Source of the DNA: Cryptosporangium aurantiacum
GTDB lineage: Bacteria; Actinomycetota; Actinomycetes; Mycobacteriales; Cryptosporangiaceae
Reading direction: 5' to 3'
Length of the DNA stretch: 64,000 bases
NCBI RefSeq assembly: GCF_900143005.1
Contig: NZ_FRCS01000004.1
Span: 62,001 to 126,000 of the forward strand
In this document: one piece after another, positions 35,281 to 44,234 of the stretch
How positions within the stretch are numbered: the stretch's first letter is position 1
How the letters are laid out: the number at the start of each line of letters is the position of its first letter
Made by a program: the position numbers and the translations under genes
The notes under the pieces: model-generated
Databases searched by the model: none
Told to the model about the DNA's origin: nothing
The model's input: only the letters and a program-made list of their open reading frames with translations

Positions 35281-35308
35281 CGTGCCTGTGTCACCGCCTG
35301 GCCTGGTC

Positions 35309-35360
35309 GATGAAACGCGGATCGGTCCAGGTATATAGCTGGACCGATCCGCGTTTCATC
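35309..35360. repeat. Perfect 22-bp inverted repeat (terminator-like hairpin)
   Basis: The left arm (35309-35330) begins gatgaaacgcggatcggt and the right arm (35339-35360) is its exact reverse complement, with loop gtatatag. It lies 28 bp after the receiver gene stop and before the pseudo-RNase H gene. There is no U-tract, so it may be a rho-independent-like terminator of the GC-rich kind or a mobile or structural repeat. Confidence 0.85.
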
Positions 35361-35444
35361 CGCGCCCGGACAGTGGCGCGGCCGTCGTCGCGGGGCGGCG
35401 GGCATGATTTGCGAGGATCGGTCGGGACACCCAGGAGGCATGGC

Positions 35445-36782
35445 GTGGTCGAGCAGGCTGCACCCGCGGACGACAGGCGGGTCGTCATCTACGCGTCCGG
35501 GTCCGGCGGTGCGTCGCCGGGCGCCGGCGGGTGGGGCGCGCTGCTGACGCACGGCGAGTCGCGCCGCGAGCTCTCCGGCGCCGAGACCGGGGCGACGCGA
35601 GACCGGATGAGCCTGCTCGCGGTCGTCAGCGCGGTGGAGTGCCTGACGCGGCCGACGACCGTTCTCGTGCTCACCGACAACGAGTACGTCCGTGCCGGGG
35701 TGGCCGCACGCTTGCAGGGCGGCGACACCGACCCGCAGGATACCGACCTGTGGACCCGGTTGGGTGCGGCGGTGACGCGGCACCGGGTGCAGTGGGTGGT
35801 GGTCGACGCGGCGCTCGCGACCCGCGCCACCACTCTCGCCGCAGCCGCCGCCTCCCCGGCCGGCCGCGCGTCCCCCGCCGACCGCGCCGCTCTGGCCGAC
35901 CGCGCCGCTCTGGCCGGCCGCGCGTCCCCCGCCGACCGCGCCGCTCTGGCCGACCGCGCCGCTCTGGCCGACCGCGCCGCTCTGGCCGACCGCGCCGCCG
36001 CGCGACCGGGACGCGCTGCCGGGCCGGCCTCCCCGGCCCGCCCGGAACGTGCTCCTGCGCAGCGGGAGAACGCCTCCCGACGTCCGGATGCGGACAGGCC
36101 GGCCGCGCCTGCCAGGGAGCCAGAGCCCGCCGTGAAGCCGCGGCCCGTCGCGGACGCGGCGCCCGCTGCGAAGCCGGCACCCGCTGCAGGGCCGACGCCC
36201 GTCGCGGACGCGGCGCCTGCGGCGAGGCCAGGGCCTGCCGGGGAACCGGTGCCGGTTCAGGTGCCGACCGCGCCGGGGCCGACCGCGTCGGCACCCGCCG
36301 GGCGGGCGTTGCCGCGGGAGGTCGTGGCTGCCATGCGACCGGCCAGCACGCTCCAGCGCCCCAGCGGCGAGCGCGCGAGCCTCCCGTTCCGGCCGGGTGA
36401 CGCCCCGCCCGTGCCCCGCACGGACGGCGCGCCCGACACCGGCGTCGCTGACCCCGGCGCCGCCGACCCCGCCGCCGACCCCGACCCCGACGACATCGAC
36501 GAGCTTCGGGACGAGTTCGTCGACGAACTCCGGTTCTGGCTCGAGGACGAAACCGACCTCGCCGACTCAGCCGTCGACGAATGGCTCCGGGAAACCCTGC
36601 TGCGCATCGTCGACGTCACCGAGGAATCGATCACCTTCGACGACCCGACCGGCCGGACGATCGGCCCGGTCCCGGTCCCGGCGGGAATCGCCGAACAGGC
36701 CGAGCCCGGCTGGCGGGTCCGCCTCACCGCCGCCCGCACCGGCGACACCTGGCGCCTGCGGGGCGGCGAGCCCTCCCCCTAA
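35445..36782 (+). CDS. RNase H-fold protein with lost catalytic residues, Ala/Pro linker and unknown C-terminal domain
   Basis: The protein is 445 residues from GTG 35445, 6 nt after AGGAGG. Residues ~10-130 align with RNase HI: VVIYASGSG for FTDGSC, RMSLLAVVSAVECL for RMELxAAIxALE, and LVLTDNEYVRAGV for LSTDSQYV. Of the four catalytic carboxylates only the TDN aspartate remains; the others read Ser, Ser and Thr. A long Ala/Pro/Arg linker with ADRAAL repeats follows, then ~100 acidic residues ending in a beta-rich domain (DEFVDELRFWLEDETDLADS). It probably binds nucleic acid or a partner rather than cutting RNA. Confidence 0.75.
   Translation: MVEQAAPADDRRVVIYASGSGGASPGAGGWGALLTHGESRRELSGAETGATRDRMSLLAVVSAVECLTRPTTVLVLTDNEYVRAGVAARLQGGDTDPQDTDLWTRLGAAVTRHRVQWVVVDAALATRATTLAAAAASPAGRASPADRAALADRAALAGRASPADRAALADRAALADRAALADRAAARPGRAAGPASPARPERAPAQRENASRRPDADRPAAPAREPEPAVKPRPVADAAPAAKPAPAAGPTPVADAAPAARPGPAGEPVPVQVPTAPGPTASAPAGRALPREVVAAMRPASTLQRPSGERASLPFRPGDAPPVPRTDGAPDTGVADPGAADPAADPDPDDIDELRDEFVDELRFWLEDETDLADSAVDEWLRETLLRIVDVTEESITFDDPTGRTIGPVPVPAGIAEQAEPGWRVRLTAARTGDTWRLRGGEPSP
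35876..35998. repeat. 18-bp tandem repeat in the pseudo-RNase H linker
   Basis: gccgaccgcgccgctctg recurs about six to seven times, with a tccccc variant twice, giving ADRAAL hexapeptides. The frame is preserved. Confidence 0.75.
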
Positions 36783-36783
36783 C

Positions 36784-36975
36784 TCAGGAAACCGGCGCAC
36801 ACTCCGGCGGCGCCTTCTCGGCAGCCGAGGCGAGGAGGTGCGCTGCGTGCCGTCGGTAGGCCGCCCGGTGGTCGGCGTCCGACATCATCGGTCCGCTCGC
36901 ACGGACCGCAACCAGCGTCGCGGTGTGAACCCGCATGCGTATGGCGTGTGCTCGTCGTCGTTCTCGTACTGTCAT
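36784..36975 (-). CDS. Possible small basic protein
   Basis: A 63-codon ORF starts at ATG 36975 with a weak AGGGG upstream. The peptide begins MTVRERRRAHAIRMRV and ends AAEKAPPECAPVS; no family is recognised. It lies in the 355-bp gap between the pseudo-RNase H gene and the histidine kinase, which otherwise shows nothing. The frame is also open further upstream, so this may be a chance ORF. Confidence 0.3.
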   Translation of the reverse strand: MTVRERRRAHAIRMRVHTATLVAVRASGPMMSDADHRAAYRRHAAHLLASAAEKAPPECAPVS

Positions 36976-37137
36976 CGCGCTCACCGACCCCTGTAGCGCT
37001 GTACGCCGGCAGTCCGATTTGCGCCACCGACGCTTTCGACACCTACACGATATCTCTGCCGCGCAAGTGGCTTTACGCAAGTTGCAGACGGCACAGAGCC
37101 CTGTCGTCCTGAAGCACCGCGCCCGTACGGTAGAGCG

Positions 37138-38262
37138 ATGGTGGGCAGCCGGACGCTCGACGCCGTAGGCCTCTCCGCTGTGGCCCTCGTGACCGGCCTC
37201 GACGTCTGGTGGAGCCCGCCCGGCGCTCCCCCGCCCGACCCGCTCGGTTACGTCCTGGTCGGGGCGTCGATCGCGGCGTTACTGCTGCGCCGTCGCCGGC
37301 CGTTGCTGGTACTCGTCGCCTGCGCGGTCGCGTTCACCGTCCTGTCGCTCCGCGGATACCGGGGTGAGCTGCTGTTCCTCCCGACCGCGGTGGCCCTCTA
37401 CAGCGTGGCGGTCCGCAGCACTCGCGCCCACAGCCTCCTGATCGGAGCAGCGGCCGTGGTCTGGTCCGGCGCGCTGGAATGGACGGTCGGCGACCGCTCC
37501 AGCGCCCCCGCGACCGCGTTCGCCTGGCCGGTCGTCGCGTTGCTGCTCGGCGAGGTCGTGCGCGCACGCCGGGAGCTGCAACACGAGCAGGCCGCCCGCG
37601 AGGCCCGGCTGGTGGCCGACCGGGAGCGCGAGGTGAGCCGCCGGATCGCGTCCGAGCGGATGCGGATCGCACGCGAGGTCCACGACGTGGTCGCGCACGT
37701 CATGGCCGGTGTCACCGTGCAGATGGGTGTCGCGGTCGCCGCGCTCGACCGGCGTCCGGAGACTGCCCGCGCCGCGTTGCAGCAGGCCCGGACGGCCAGC
37801 CGGGGCGCGCTGGCCGAGTTGCGGACCGCGGTCGCGCTGCTCCGCGACGGCGGTGCGGCGACCGACGGTGGTCCGCCGCCGGGGTTGTCCGACCTCGCTC
37901 ACCTGGCGGACGGCGTGCGGTCGCCGGCCCTCCGCGTCGACGTCCGCACTGATCCGGACGCCGAGCCGCTGCCGGCCGTCCTCGAGCTGACCGCGTACCG
38001 CATCGTCCAGGAGGCACTGACCAACGTGGTCCGGCACGCGCACGCCACACACGCGGTCGTCTCGGTCGACCGGAAACCGGACGAACTGATCGTCAACGTT
38101 ACCGACGACGGCATCGGCGGCGACCCGGCCGACCACGCCGGGTTCGGACTGCGCGGCATGGCCGAACGCGCCGCAAGCGTCGGTGGCCGGATCGAGGCCG
38201 GTCCGCGAGCCGAGGGCGGTTTCCATGTGCGCGCGATCCTGCCCGTGGGAGGAGTGCGGTGA
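37138..38262 (+). CDS. NarL-type sensor histidine kinase
   Basis: The protein is 374 residues. The N-terminal ~140 residues hold about four to five membrane helices with short loops. The HisKA_3 dimerisation helix has the phospho-acceptor H182 in RIAREVHDVVAHVMAG. The ATP-binding domain has EALTNVVRHAHA (N box), NVTDDGIGGD and GFGLRGMAERAASVGG (G boxes). The lack of a large extracellular domain suggests sensing within the membrane. It overlaps the response-regulator gene by 4 nt, and an ABC-2 exporter follows, the usual setup for antibiotic- or lipid-responsive systems. Confidence 0.93.
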   Translation: MVGSRTLDAVGLSAVALVTGLDVWWSPPGAPPPDPLGYVLVGASIAALLLRRRRPLLVLVACAVAFTVLSLRGYRGELLFLPTAVALYSVAVRSTRAHSLLIGAAAVVWSGALEWTVGDRSSAPATAFAWPVVALLLGEVVRARRELQHEQAAREARLVADREREVSRRIASERMRIAREVHDVVAHVMAGVTVQMGVAVAALDRRPETARAALQQARTASRGALAELRTAVALLRDGGAATDGGPPPGLSDLAHLADGVRSPALRVDVRTDPDAEPLPAVLELTAYRIVQEALTNVVRHAHATHAVVSVDRKPDELIVNVTDDGIGGDPADHAGFGLRGMAERAASVGGRIEAGPRAEGGFHVRAILPVGGVR

Positions 38263-38954
38263 CCACGATCGTGCTCGCCGACGACCAGACGATCGTCCGG
38301 GCGGGCTTCCGCGCGCTGTTCGATCTGACCGAGGACCTGCGGGTCGTCGGTGAGGCCGCGGACGGGCCGTCCGCGGTGGCCTGCGCGCGGCGGATGCGGC
38401 CGGACGTCGTCCTGATGGACATCCGGATGCCCGGTCACGACGGTCTGGAGGCGGCCCGCCGAATCCTGGCCGACCCGGCGCTGGGTGGCACGCGCATCCT
38501 GGTCCTGACGACGTTCGGGCTGGACGAGTACGTCTTCGAGGCGCTGTCGGCGGGCGCCAGCGGGTTCCTGCTCAAGGACGTCGACCCGGACGACCTGTAC
38601 GCGGCCGTCCGAGTGGTCGCCGCCGGTGGCAGCCTGCTCGACCCCGCCGTGACCCGAACCGTCGTCCAGGAGTTCACCCGCCTCCGCGGCACGCTGATCG
38701 GCGTCGAACGGCTGAACGTCCTCACCGACCGCGAGCGGGACGTCGTCGCGCTGGTTGCGCGCGGTCTGTCCAACGAGGAGATCGGCGCCCGGCTGGTGAT
38801 GAGTCCGCTGACCGCCAAGACGCACGTCAGCCGCGCCCTGACGAAGCTCGGCCTGCGCGACCGGGTGCAGCTGGTCGTGCTCGCCTACGAGACCGGCCTG
38901 GTGCGGGTGGGCGCACCGCCGGATCACCCGGCGCCGGTACTTCCATCGGAGTAG
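38259..38954 (+). CDS. NarL/LuxR-type response regulator
   Basis: The protein is 231 residues. Its receiver domain has DD at 8-9, phospho-acceptor D54 in VLMDIRMPG, and the switch lysine in GFLLKDVDPDDL. The C-terminal LuxR-type helix-turn-helix contains LTDRERDVVALVARGLSNEE and SPLTAKTHVSRAL. The GTG start overlaps the kinase stop. It probably activates the ABC transporter genes 56 bp downstream. Confidence 0.93.
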   Translation: MTTIVLADDQTIVRAGFRALFDLTEDLRVVGEAADGPSAVACARRMRPDVVLMDIRMPGHDGLEAARRILADPALGGTRILVLTTFGLDEYVFEALSAGASGFLLKDVDPDDLYAAVRVVAAGGSLLDPAVTRTVVQEFTRLRGTLIGVERLNVLTDRERDVVALVARGLSNEEIGARLVMSPLTAKTHVSRALTKLGLRDRVQLVVLAYETGLVRVGAPPDHPAPVLPSE

Positions 38955-39010
38955 TAGCCGACTTCGATCGGCGGATTCGCCCGGCGGCTCCCGCTTCCTA
39001 CGGTCGGCGC

Positions 39011-39925
39011 ATGATCCGGACGCGACATCTGACCAAACGGTACGGCGACACCTCGGCGGTCGAGGACCTCTCGCTCGACGTCCGCCCCGGGCGGGTGACA
39101 GGTTTCCTCGGCCCGAACGGAGCGGGCAAGTCGACCACGATGCGCCTCATCCTCGGCCTGGACACCCCGACCGCGGGCTCGGCGGAGGTGAACGGGCAGT
39201 CCTACCGGAACCTTCCGGTTCCGCTGCGCGAGGTCGGCGCGCTGCTCGACGGCCGGGCGGCGCATCCGGGCCGCAGCGCCTACCACCACCTGCTCTACCT
39301 CGCGCAGGCGAACGGCCTCCCGCGGCGGCGCGTCGACGACGTCCTGGACGAGGTGGGGCTCACTGCGGTGGCGCGGCGGCGGACCAAGACGTACTCGCTG
39401 GGCATGGGGCAGCGGCTCGGCATCGCCGCGGCGCTGCTCGGCGAGCCGTCCGTGCTGATCCTCGACGAGCCGATCAACGGGCTGGACACCGACGGCATCC
39501 GGTGGCTGCGGACGCTGCTCCGGCAGCTGGCCGCGGACGGCCGCACGGTGTTGCTCTCCAGCCACCTGATGAGCGAGATGGAGCTGACTGCGGACCATCT
39601 CGTCGTGATCGGGGGCGGCCGGTTGCTCGCCGACACCGACATGCAGAGTTTCCTCACCGCGCACGCGCACGGGTACACGATGGTCCGCGCCGCGGAGGGG
39701 GAACGCCTCCGCGACGTCCTGTGTGGCGCGGGCGGCACGGTGCGGCCGGATCGGCGCGGCGCGTGGCGGGTGGACGGCCTGGACGCGGCGACGATCGGCG
39801 AGCTGGCGTGCGCGCAGCGGATCGTCCTGCACGAGCTGACACCGCACCGCGACTCGCTCGAGGACGCCTACGCGCGCCTCACCGACCAGGCGAGCACCTT
39901 CCGCGCGAGGGCGGCCGCCGCATGA
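39011..39925 (+). CDS. ABC transporter ATP-binding protein (drug-export type)
   Basis: The protein is 304 residues. Walker A GPNGAGKST is at 34-42, the signature reads YSLGMGQRLGIAAALL, and Walker B VLILDEPINGLD is followed by the H-loop LLSSHLMSEME. The C-terminal ~80 residues are the extension typical of DrrA/BcrA-type exporters. Its stop overlaps the start of the permease gene (ATGA). ATG 39011 is the family start. Confidence 0.93.
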   Translation: MIRTRHLTKRYGDTSAVEDLSLDVRPGRVTGFLGPNGAGKSTTMRLILGLDTPTAGSAEVNGQSYRNLPVPLREVGALLDGRAAHPGRSAYHHLLYLAQANGLPRRRVDDVLDEVGLTAVARRRTKTYSLGMGQRLGIAAALLGEPSVLILDEPINGLDTDGIRWLRTLLRQLAADGRTVLLSSHLMSEMELTADHLVVIGGGRLLADTDMQSFLTAHAHGYTMVRAAEGERLRDVLCGAGGTVRPDRRGAWRVDGLDAATIGELACAQRIVLHELTPHRDSLEDAYARLTDQASTFRARAAAA

Positions 39926-40803
39926 CCGCCCCCGACCCGCCCGGCCCCAACACGACCACCCCCAGCGCACCCGACCCCAGCGCACCCGGCTCCAGCGCAC
40001 CCGGCCCCGAAGCGGCCCGCGCCGGGGCGGCAGGCCGAGGCCTCGGGCCGGGCCCAGGCCCGGCACCGGGTCCGGGCTCGGGACCGGTCGCCTTTCGGCA
40101 CCTGGTCGCGAGCGAATTCACGAAGCTCCGCTCGATCCGCTCCCCGATCTGGACGTTGATCGTCATGGCCGCGACCACGGTAGGCACCGCGCTACTGGTC
40201 GCGCTGACCGGAAGCTTCCACCCCGACGAGACCGTGCTGACCGCGGCGCTCGGCAACAGCACGGTCGGCCTGGTCGTCGCGGGCGCGTTCGGGGTGCTCG
40301 TGATCGCGACCGAGTACTCGTCCGGCACGATCCGCGCGACGTGCGCGGCCACCCCACGGCGGAGTGCGGTGGTCACGGCGAAAGCGTTCGTCACCGCGGT
40401 ACCCGTGTACGTCGTCGCGCTGCTCGCCTCGGCCGGCGCGTACGGGATCACCGCCGTCCTGCTCGACCGGGACGACCACCCGCTCGGCAACCCGCTCCCG
40501 GCGTTGCTCGGCGTCGCCGCCTGTTCCGTGGCCGCCGCACTCCTCGGCCTCGCGCTCGGCACCCTGCTGCGCAACGCCGCGGGTGGCATCTGCGCGATCG
40601 TCGGCGTCCTCCTGGCCCCGGCGCTGTTCGGGCCCCTGCTCGGCGACGCCGAACGCTGGGTGACCGGTGCGACACCCGCAGCCGCACTGCAGAAGCTCGT
40701 CACCCCGGCCGAGGGCGCGGCCTGGCCCACGCTCGCACTGGCCGCGTACACGGGGGCGGCGCTGGCCGCGAGTGCGTACGCGTTCCGCACCCGGGACGTC
40801 TGA
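39922..40803 (+). CDS. ABC-2 type permease with Pro/Ser-rich N-terminal tail
   Basis: The protein is 293 residues. The first ~55 residues are a Pro/Ala/Gly/Ser-rich tail unusual for this family. A conserved start (FRHLVASEFTKLRSIRSPIW) follows, then about six membrane helices, including TVGLVVAGAFGVLVIATEYSSG, shown here only in part as GLVVAGAFGVLVIATEYSS. It pairs with the upstream ATPase to form an exporter likely controlled by the adjacent two-component system. Confidence 0.88.
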   Translation: MTAPDPPGPNTTTPSAPDPSAPGSSAPGPEAARAGAAGRGLGPGPGPAPGPGSGPVAFRHLVASEFTKLRSIRSPIWTLIVMAATTVGTALLVALTGSFHPDETVLTAALGNSTVGLVVAGAFGVLVIATEYSSGTIRATCAATPRRSAVVTAKAFVTAVPVYVVALLASAGAYGITAVLLDRDDHPLGNPLPALLGVAACSVAAALLGLALGTLLRNAAGGICAIVGVLLAPALFGPLLGDAERWVTGATPAAALQKLVTPAEGAAWPTLALAAYTGAALAASAYAFRTRDV

Positions 40804-40852
40804 CCGGATTACCCCCTACCGGTACACCGCATCACACCCTACAGTGAGGCGC

Positions 40853-40871
40853 TTAGGTAAGCCTAACCACA
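40853..40871 (+). promoter_or_regulatory. IdeR/DmdR iron box
   Basis: ttaggtaagcctaaccaca matches 15 of 19 positions of the consensus TTAGGTTAGGCTAACCTAA. It lies 16 bp before the ribosome site region of the siderophore-interacting protein gene. Iron-loaded IdeR would repress here; low iron would release it. Confidence 0.8.
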
Positions 40872-40887
40872 CTGGCGAGGTGAGCGC

Positions 40888-41721
40888 ATGGCCCGGCAGA
40901 ACCTGCACGCGAACCGCATCAAGCCGCAGACGTCCGAGTTACTCACCCTGCGCGTCCTGCGCCGGGAACAGATCTCGCCCCACTTCGGCCGGGTGACGCT
41001 CGGCCGCGGCGACGTCGAACGGTTCGTACCGATGGGGTTCGACCAGTGGTTCCGCCTCTTCATTCCGGTATCGGACGGGTCGCTGGCCCGGGCGCCGCAG
41101 AAGCTGAACACGATCGCGCTGCTGCGTTACCTGGCCGTCTCCAAGACCGAACGCCCGGCCCTCCGGAACTACTCGGTCCGCGACTTCCGGGAGGACGGGC
41201 CGGACGGCCCCGAACTGGACGTCGACTTCGTCCTGCACGGCTCGGCCGCCGAGGGCACCGCCGGGCCCGCAGCCACCTGGGCATCGACCTGCACGGAGGA
41301 CGATCCGGTCGCGATCATCGACGAAGGCGTCGGATTCAACCCGCCGGACGGACTCAACCGTGTCCGCCTGGTCGCCGACGAGTCGGGGCTTCCCGCCGTC
41401 GCCGGCATCCTGCGTTCACTGCCTGCGGACGCCACGGGCGAGGCGATCATCGAGGTGCCGTCCGAGGAGGACCGCCAGCCGCTGTCGGGGCCGGACGGCG
41501 TCGAGGTGACCTGGGTCGTCCGCCCGGACCACCACGACGTGCCGGGCCGGGCCGCGCTGGCGGCGGCGTCCGCACTGCCGCTTCCGGGTGAGCCGTTCTA
41601 CGGCTGGGTGGTCGGCGAGCAGAATCTGCCGACCGGGCTCCGGCGGCACTGGGTGAGCCAGGGCGTCCCCAAGAACCACATCATGTTCTGCGGTTATTGG
41701 CGGGTCGGCCGCAGTCAATAA
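40888..41721 (+). CDS. Siderophore-interacting protein (ferric-siderophore reductase, SIP family)
   Basis: The protein is 277 residues. The N-terminal FAD-binding barrel has RPALRNYSVRDFRE, the RxYS-type flavin motif. The C-terminal SIP domain contains VRLVADESGLPAVAGILRSL and ends NHIMFCGYWRVGRSQ, as in ViuB/YqjH. The enzyme reduces ferric siderophores in the cytoplasm to release iron. The iron box just upstream indicates IdeR control. ATG 40888 follows GGCGAGG. Confidence 0.93.
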   Translation: MARQNLHANRIKPQTSELLTLRVLRREQISPHFGRVTLGRGDVERFVPMGFDQWFRLFIPVSDGSLARAPQKLNTIALLRYLAVSKTERPALRNYSVRDFREDGPDGPELDVDFVLHGSAAEGTAGPAATWASTCTEDDPVAIIDEGVGFNPPDGLNRVRLVADESGLPAVAGILRSLPADATGEAIIEVPSEEDRQPLSGPDGVEVTWVVRPDHHDVPGRAALAAASALPLPGEPFYGWVVGEQNLPTGLRRHWVSQGVPKNHIMFCGYWRVGRSQ

Positions 41722-41995
41722 CCCCGTTTGTGACGGCGTATTGCGGTTATGAACGCGAGCGTCCTTCACGAAGCGTGACATCGAAATCACGATCCGCCTG
41801 CAAGATCCGGCGTCGAGCCATACGATCAGGTGGCTGCGCCCGACCTGCGTCGGTCGAACGAAGATGCTCACCGGCTCGAGGAGCAGGGGGTGGCTGGATC
41901 CTGTGCTGAACACCGGCTCGCTATCGACGACCGGACGTGGACGCAGGCCAACTCGACGCGGGCCCGCACGAACACCGCATCAGCGGCCGGTGCTC

Positions 41996-43027
41996 ATGCC
42001 ACCGGAGTGGGCACCGCACGAGGCCACCTGGATGGCGTTCCCGACACCCAACGCAACGTTCGAAGAGGACGGCAGCCCGGCGCTGGACGCTGCCCGCGCC
42101 GCCTGGGCCGCGGTGGCGAACGTGATCGTCGCCTACGAACCCGTCCGGATGCTCGTTAACGCCTCCGACAAGGCTGCGGCCCGGTCGGTACTCGACCCCC
42201 GCGTCCACCTGATCGACGTCGAGCTGGACGACGCCTGGCTGCGGGACTCCGGGCCGACGTTCGTCCATGACCTCGGCGGGTCGGACGTCGCCTCGCGCGC
42301 CGTCGCCTGGCGGTTCAACGGCTGGGGCGCGCAGTCGTGGGCCGCGTGGGGCCACGACCGGCACCTCGGTACGCGGGTCGCCCGCTCGGCAGGCGTCGAG
42401 GTCGACCGCTCGACGCTGACCCAGGAAGGCGGCGGATTCCACGTCGACGGTGAAGGCACCGTGCTGCTCACCGAGACCGTCCAGCTCGACCCGGATCGCA
42501 ACCCCGGCTGGTCGCGCACCGAGGTCGAGACCGAGATCCACCAGCGGCTCGGCACCACGACCGCGATCTGGTTACCCCGCGGGTTGACCGCCGACTACGA
42601 CGAGTTCGGCACCCGCGGCCACGTCGACGTCGTCGCGACGTTCACCCGCCCGGGCACGGTCGTCGTCCACACCCAGCCCGATCCCGGTCATCCCGACCAC
42701 GAGCCGATGCGTGAGGTCGCCGAGATCCTCCGCACGGCCGTCGACGCCAGGGGCAGGCGGCTGGAGGTCGTCGAGCTCCCGTCCCCCACCGTGGCCGACT
42801 ACGACGGCCGCCCGGTCGACCACTCCTACGTCAACCACTACCTCGGAAACAACGTCGTGGTCGGGTGCGCGTTCGACGATCCGCGGGACGCCACGGCAGC
42901 CGCTGTGCTGGCCGACGTCTACCCCGGGCGTGACGTCGTGCTCGTCGACGCCCGCGACATCTTCCGCTTCGGGGGCGGCGTCCACTGCATCACGCAGCAG
43001 CAGCCCGCCGTACCGTCACCGGGCTGA
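41996..43027 (+). CDS. aguA: Agmatine deiminase (porphyromonas-type peptidyl-arginine deiminase family)
   Basis: The protein is 343 residues if started at ATG 41996, where the family start motif MPPEWAPHEATWMAFP begins. The frame is open ~130 bp further up without a clear ribosome site. Catalytic features are DDAWLRDSGPTFV, TRGHVDVVATF (His) and the nucleophile C331 in GGGVHCITQQQP. It converts agmatine to N-carbamoylputrescine in polyamine synthesis. The 274-bp upstream gap shows no other gene. Its 3' end overlaps the convergent transferase by 12 bp. Confidence 0.9.
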   Translation: MPPEWAPHEATWMAFPTPNATFEEDGSPALDAARAAWAAVANVIVAYEPVRMLVNASDKAAARSVLDPRVHLIDVELDDAWLRDSGPTFVHDLGGSDVASRAVAWRFNGWGAQSWAAWGHDRHLGTRVARSAGVEVDRSTLTQEGGGFHVDGEGTVLLTETVQLDPDRNPGWSRTEVETEIHQRLGTTTAIWLPRGLTADYDEFGTRGHVDVVATFTRPGTVVVHTQPDPGHPDHEPMREVAEILRTAVDARGRRLEVVELPSPTVADYDGRPVDHSYVNHYLGNNVVVGCAFDDPRDATAAAVLADVYPGRDVVLVDARDIFRFGGGVHCITQQQPAVPSPG

Positions 43028-44206
43028 CACGACCACCGAGAGCAGGACGTCGACCAGGCGGTCAGCCGCATCCGGGCGGCCGTGCGCCCGCGCCGCGTCG
43101 GCGACCTCCCGGCGGCGGGACGGATCGGCCAGCAGCGGCTCCACCGCACTCCGAAGATCCGCGGACGACACCTCGCCGAGCAGCGCCACCGCCGCACCGA
43201 CTTCGGCCAGGTGGCGAGCGTTGTGCGCCTGCTCGTTGCCCGCCGCGGCGGCGTACGGGATCAGCACCGCCGCCTTGCCCAGCGCGGTGAGCTCCGCGAT
43301 CGTGCCGGCTCCGCTGCGGGACACCACCACGTCGGCCAGCGCCAGCACGTCCGGCAGCTCCGGGCCGAGGTAGCCGGTCACGTGATACTGCGCGGCCAGC
43401 TCGACGGGCAGCGTCGCCGCGGCCGCCCGCAGTTCCTCGACGTTCGCCGGGCCGCACTGGTGCAGGACGTTGGCCCGGGTGAGCAGCCACGGCAGGATCT
43501 CGCGCACCAACCGGTTGATCTGTACCGCGCCCTGCGCGCCGCCGGTGACGTACACGGTCGGCAGCGCGGGGTCGAAGCCCTGCAGCCCGAGCGCCTCGAT
43601 CGCCTTCTGCGGCTCACCGGCGAGCACGGCCGGACGGACCGGGTTGCCGGTCACGACCGCCGTCGCTCTGGCCGAGTCCGGCAGCAGCTCCACACTCGAC
43701 TCCGAGGACAGCGCCATCCGGGTGGCCACCCGGGCCAGCGTCCGGTTGGCCAGGCCGAGGCGGACGGTCTGCTCGTGCACGACCAGCGGGCGGCGGCACA
43801 TCTTCGCCGCGAGGCCCACCGGCACCGCCACGTACCCACCGGTCGCCAGGACGACGTCCGGGCGGAACTTCGTCACCAGCGAGCGGGCCTCGTTCGCACC
43901 GACCGGCACCCGCGCCATGTCCCGCATGTTCGCGGCGGACAGCATCTTCAGCGGGTTGCGGTCGCGGCGGACCTTCCCGGTCGCCACCGACTCGAATCGG
44001 ATGCCCTCGCTGGCCGCCACACGCGATTCCAGGCTGTCCGCGGACCCGATCCACAGCACCTCGGGCACGTTTCCCGCCGCGGCGAGCCGCGACTGCAGCG
44101 CCCGCACGGCGGTCAGGGCCGGATACGTGTGCCCGCCGGTTCCTCCCCCCGACACGATCAGGCGGAACGGCCGCTGGAGATCGAACGACGAGAGCGGAGA
44201 AGTCAC
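43016..44206 (-). CDS. MurG-like UDP-GlcNAc transferase, outside the division cluster
   Basis: The protein is 396 residues. It follows MurG closely: SGGGTGGHTYPALT at the start, HEQTVRLGLANRTLARVAT for the HEQN loop, YVTGGAQGAVQINR for GGSQGA, SRSGAGTIAELTALGK for SRAGAxTxAE, and PYAAAAGNEQAHNAR for the PYPHAAxxHQ motif. No mur, fts or ddl genes are nearby, so it is a paralogue that may decorate lipids or metabolites rather than make lipid II. GTG 44206 has poor ribosome-site spacing. Confidence 0.82.
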   Translation of the reverse strand: MTSPLSSFDLQRPFRLIVSGGGTGGHTYPALTAVRALQSRLAAAGNVPEVLWIGSADSLESRVAASEGIRFESVATGKVRRDRNPLKMLSAANMRDMARVPVGANEARSLVTKFRPDVVLATGGYVAVPVGLAAKMCRRPLVVHEQTVRLGLANRTLARVATRMALSSESSVELLPDSARATAVVTGNPVRPAVLAGEPQKAIEALGLQGFDPALPTVYVTGGAQGAVQINRLVREILPWLLTRANVLHQCGPANVEELRAAAATLPVELAAQYHVTGYLGPELPDVLALADVVVSRSGAGTIAELTALGKAAVLIPYAAAAGNEQAHNARHLAEVGAAVALLGEVSSADLRSAVEPLLADPSRRREVADAARAHGRPDAADRLVDVLLSVVVSAR

Positions 44207-44234
44207 GTCTCCAGGGTAGAGCCAGCCCGCAGAG

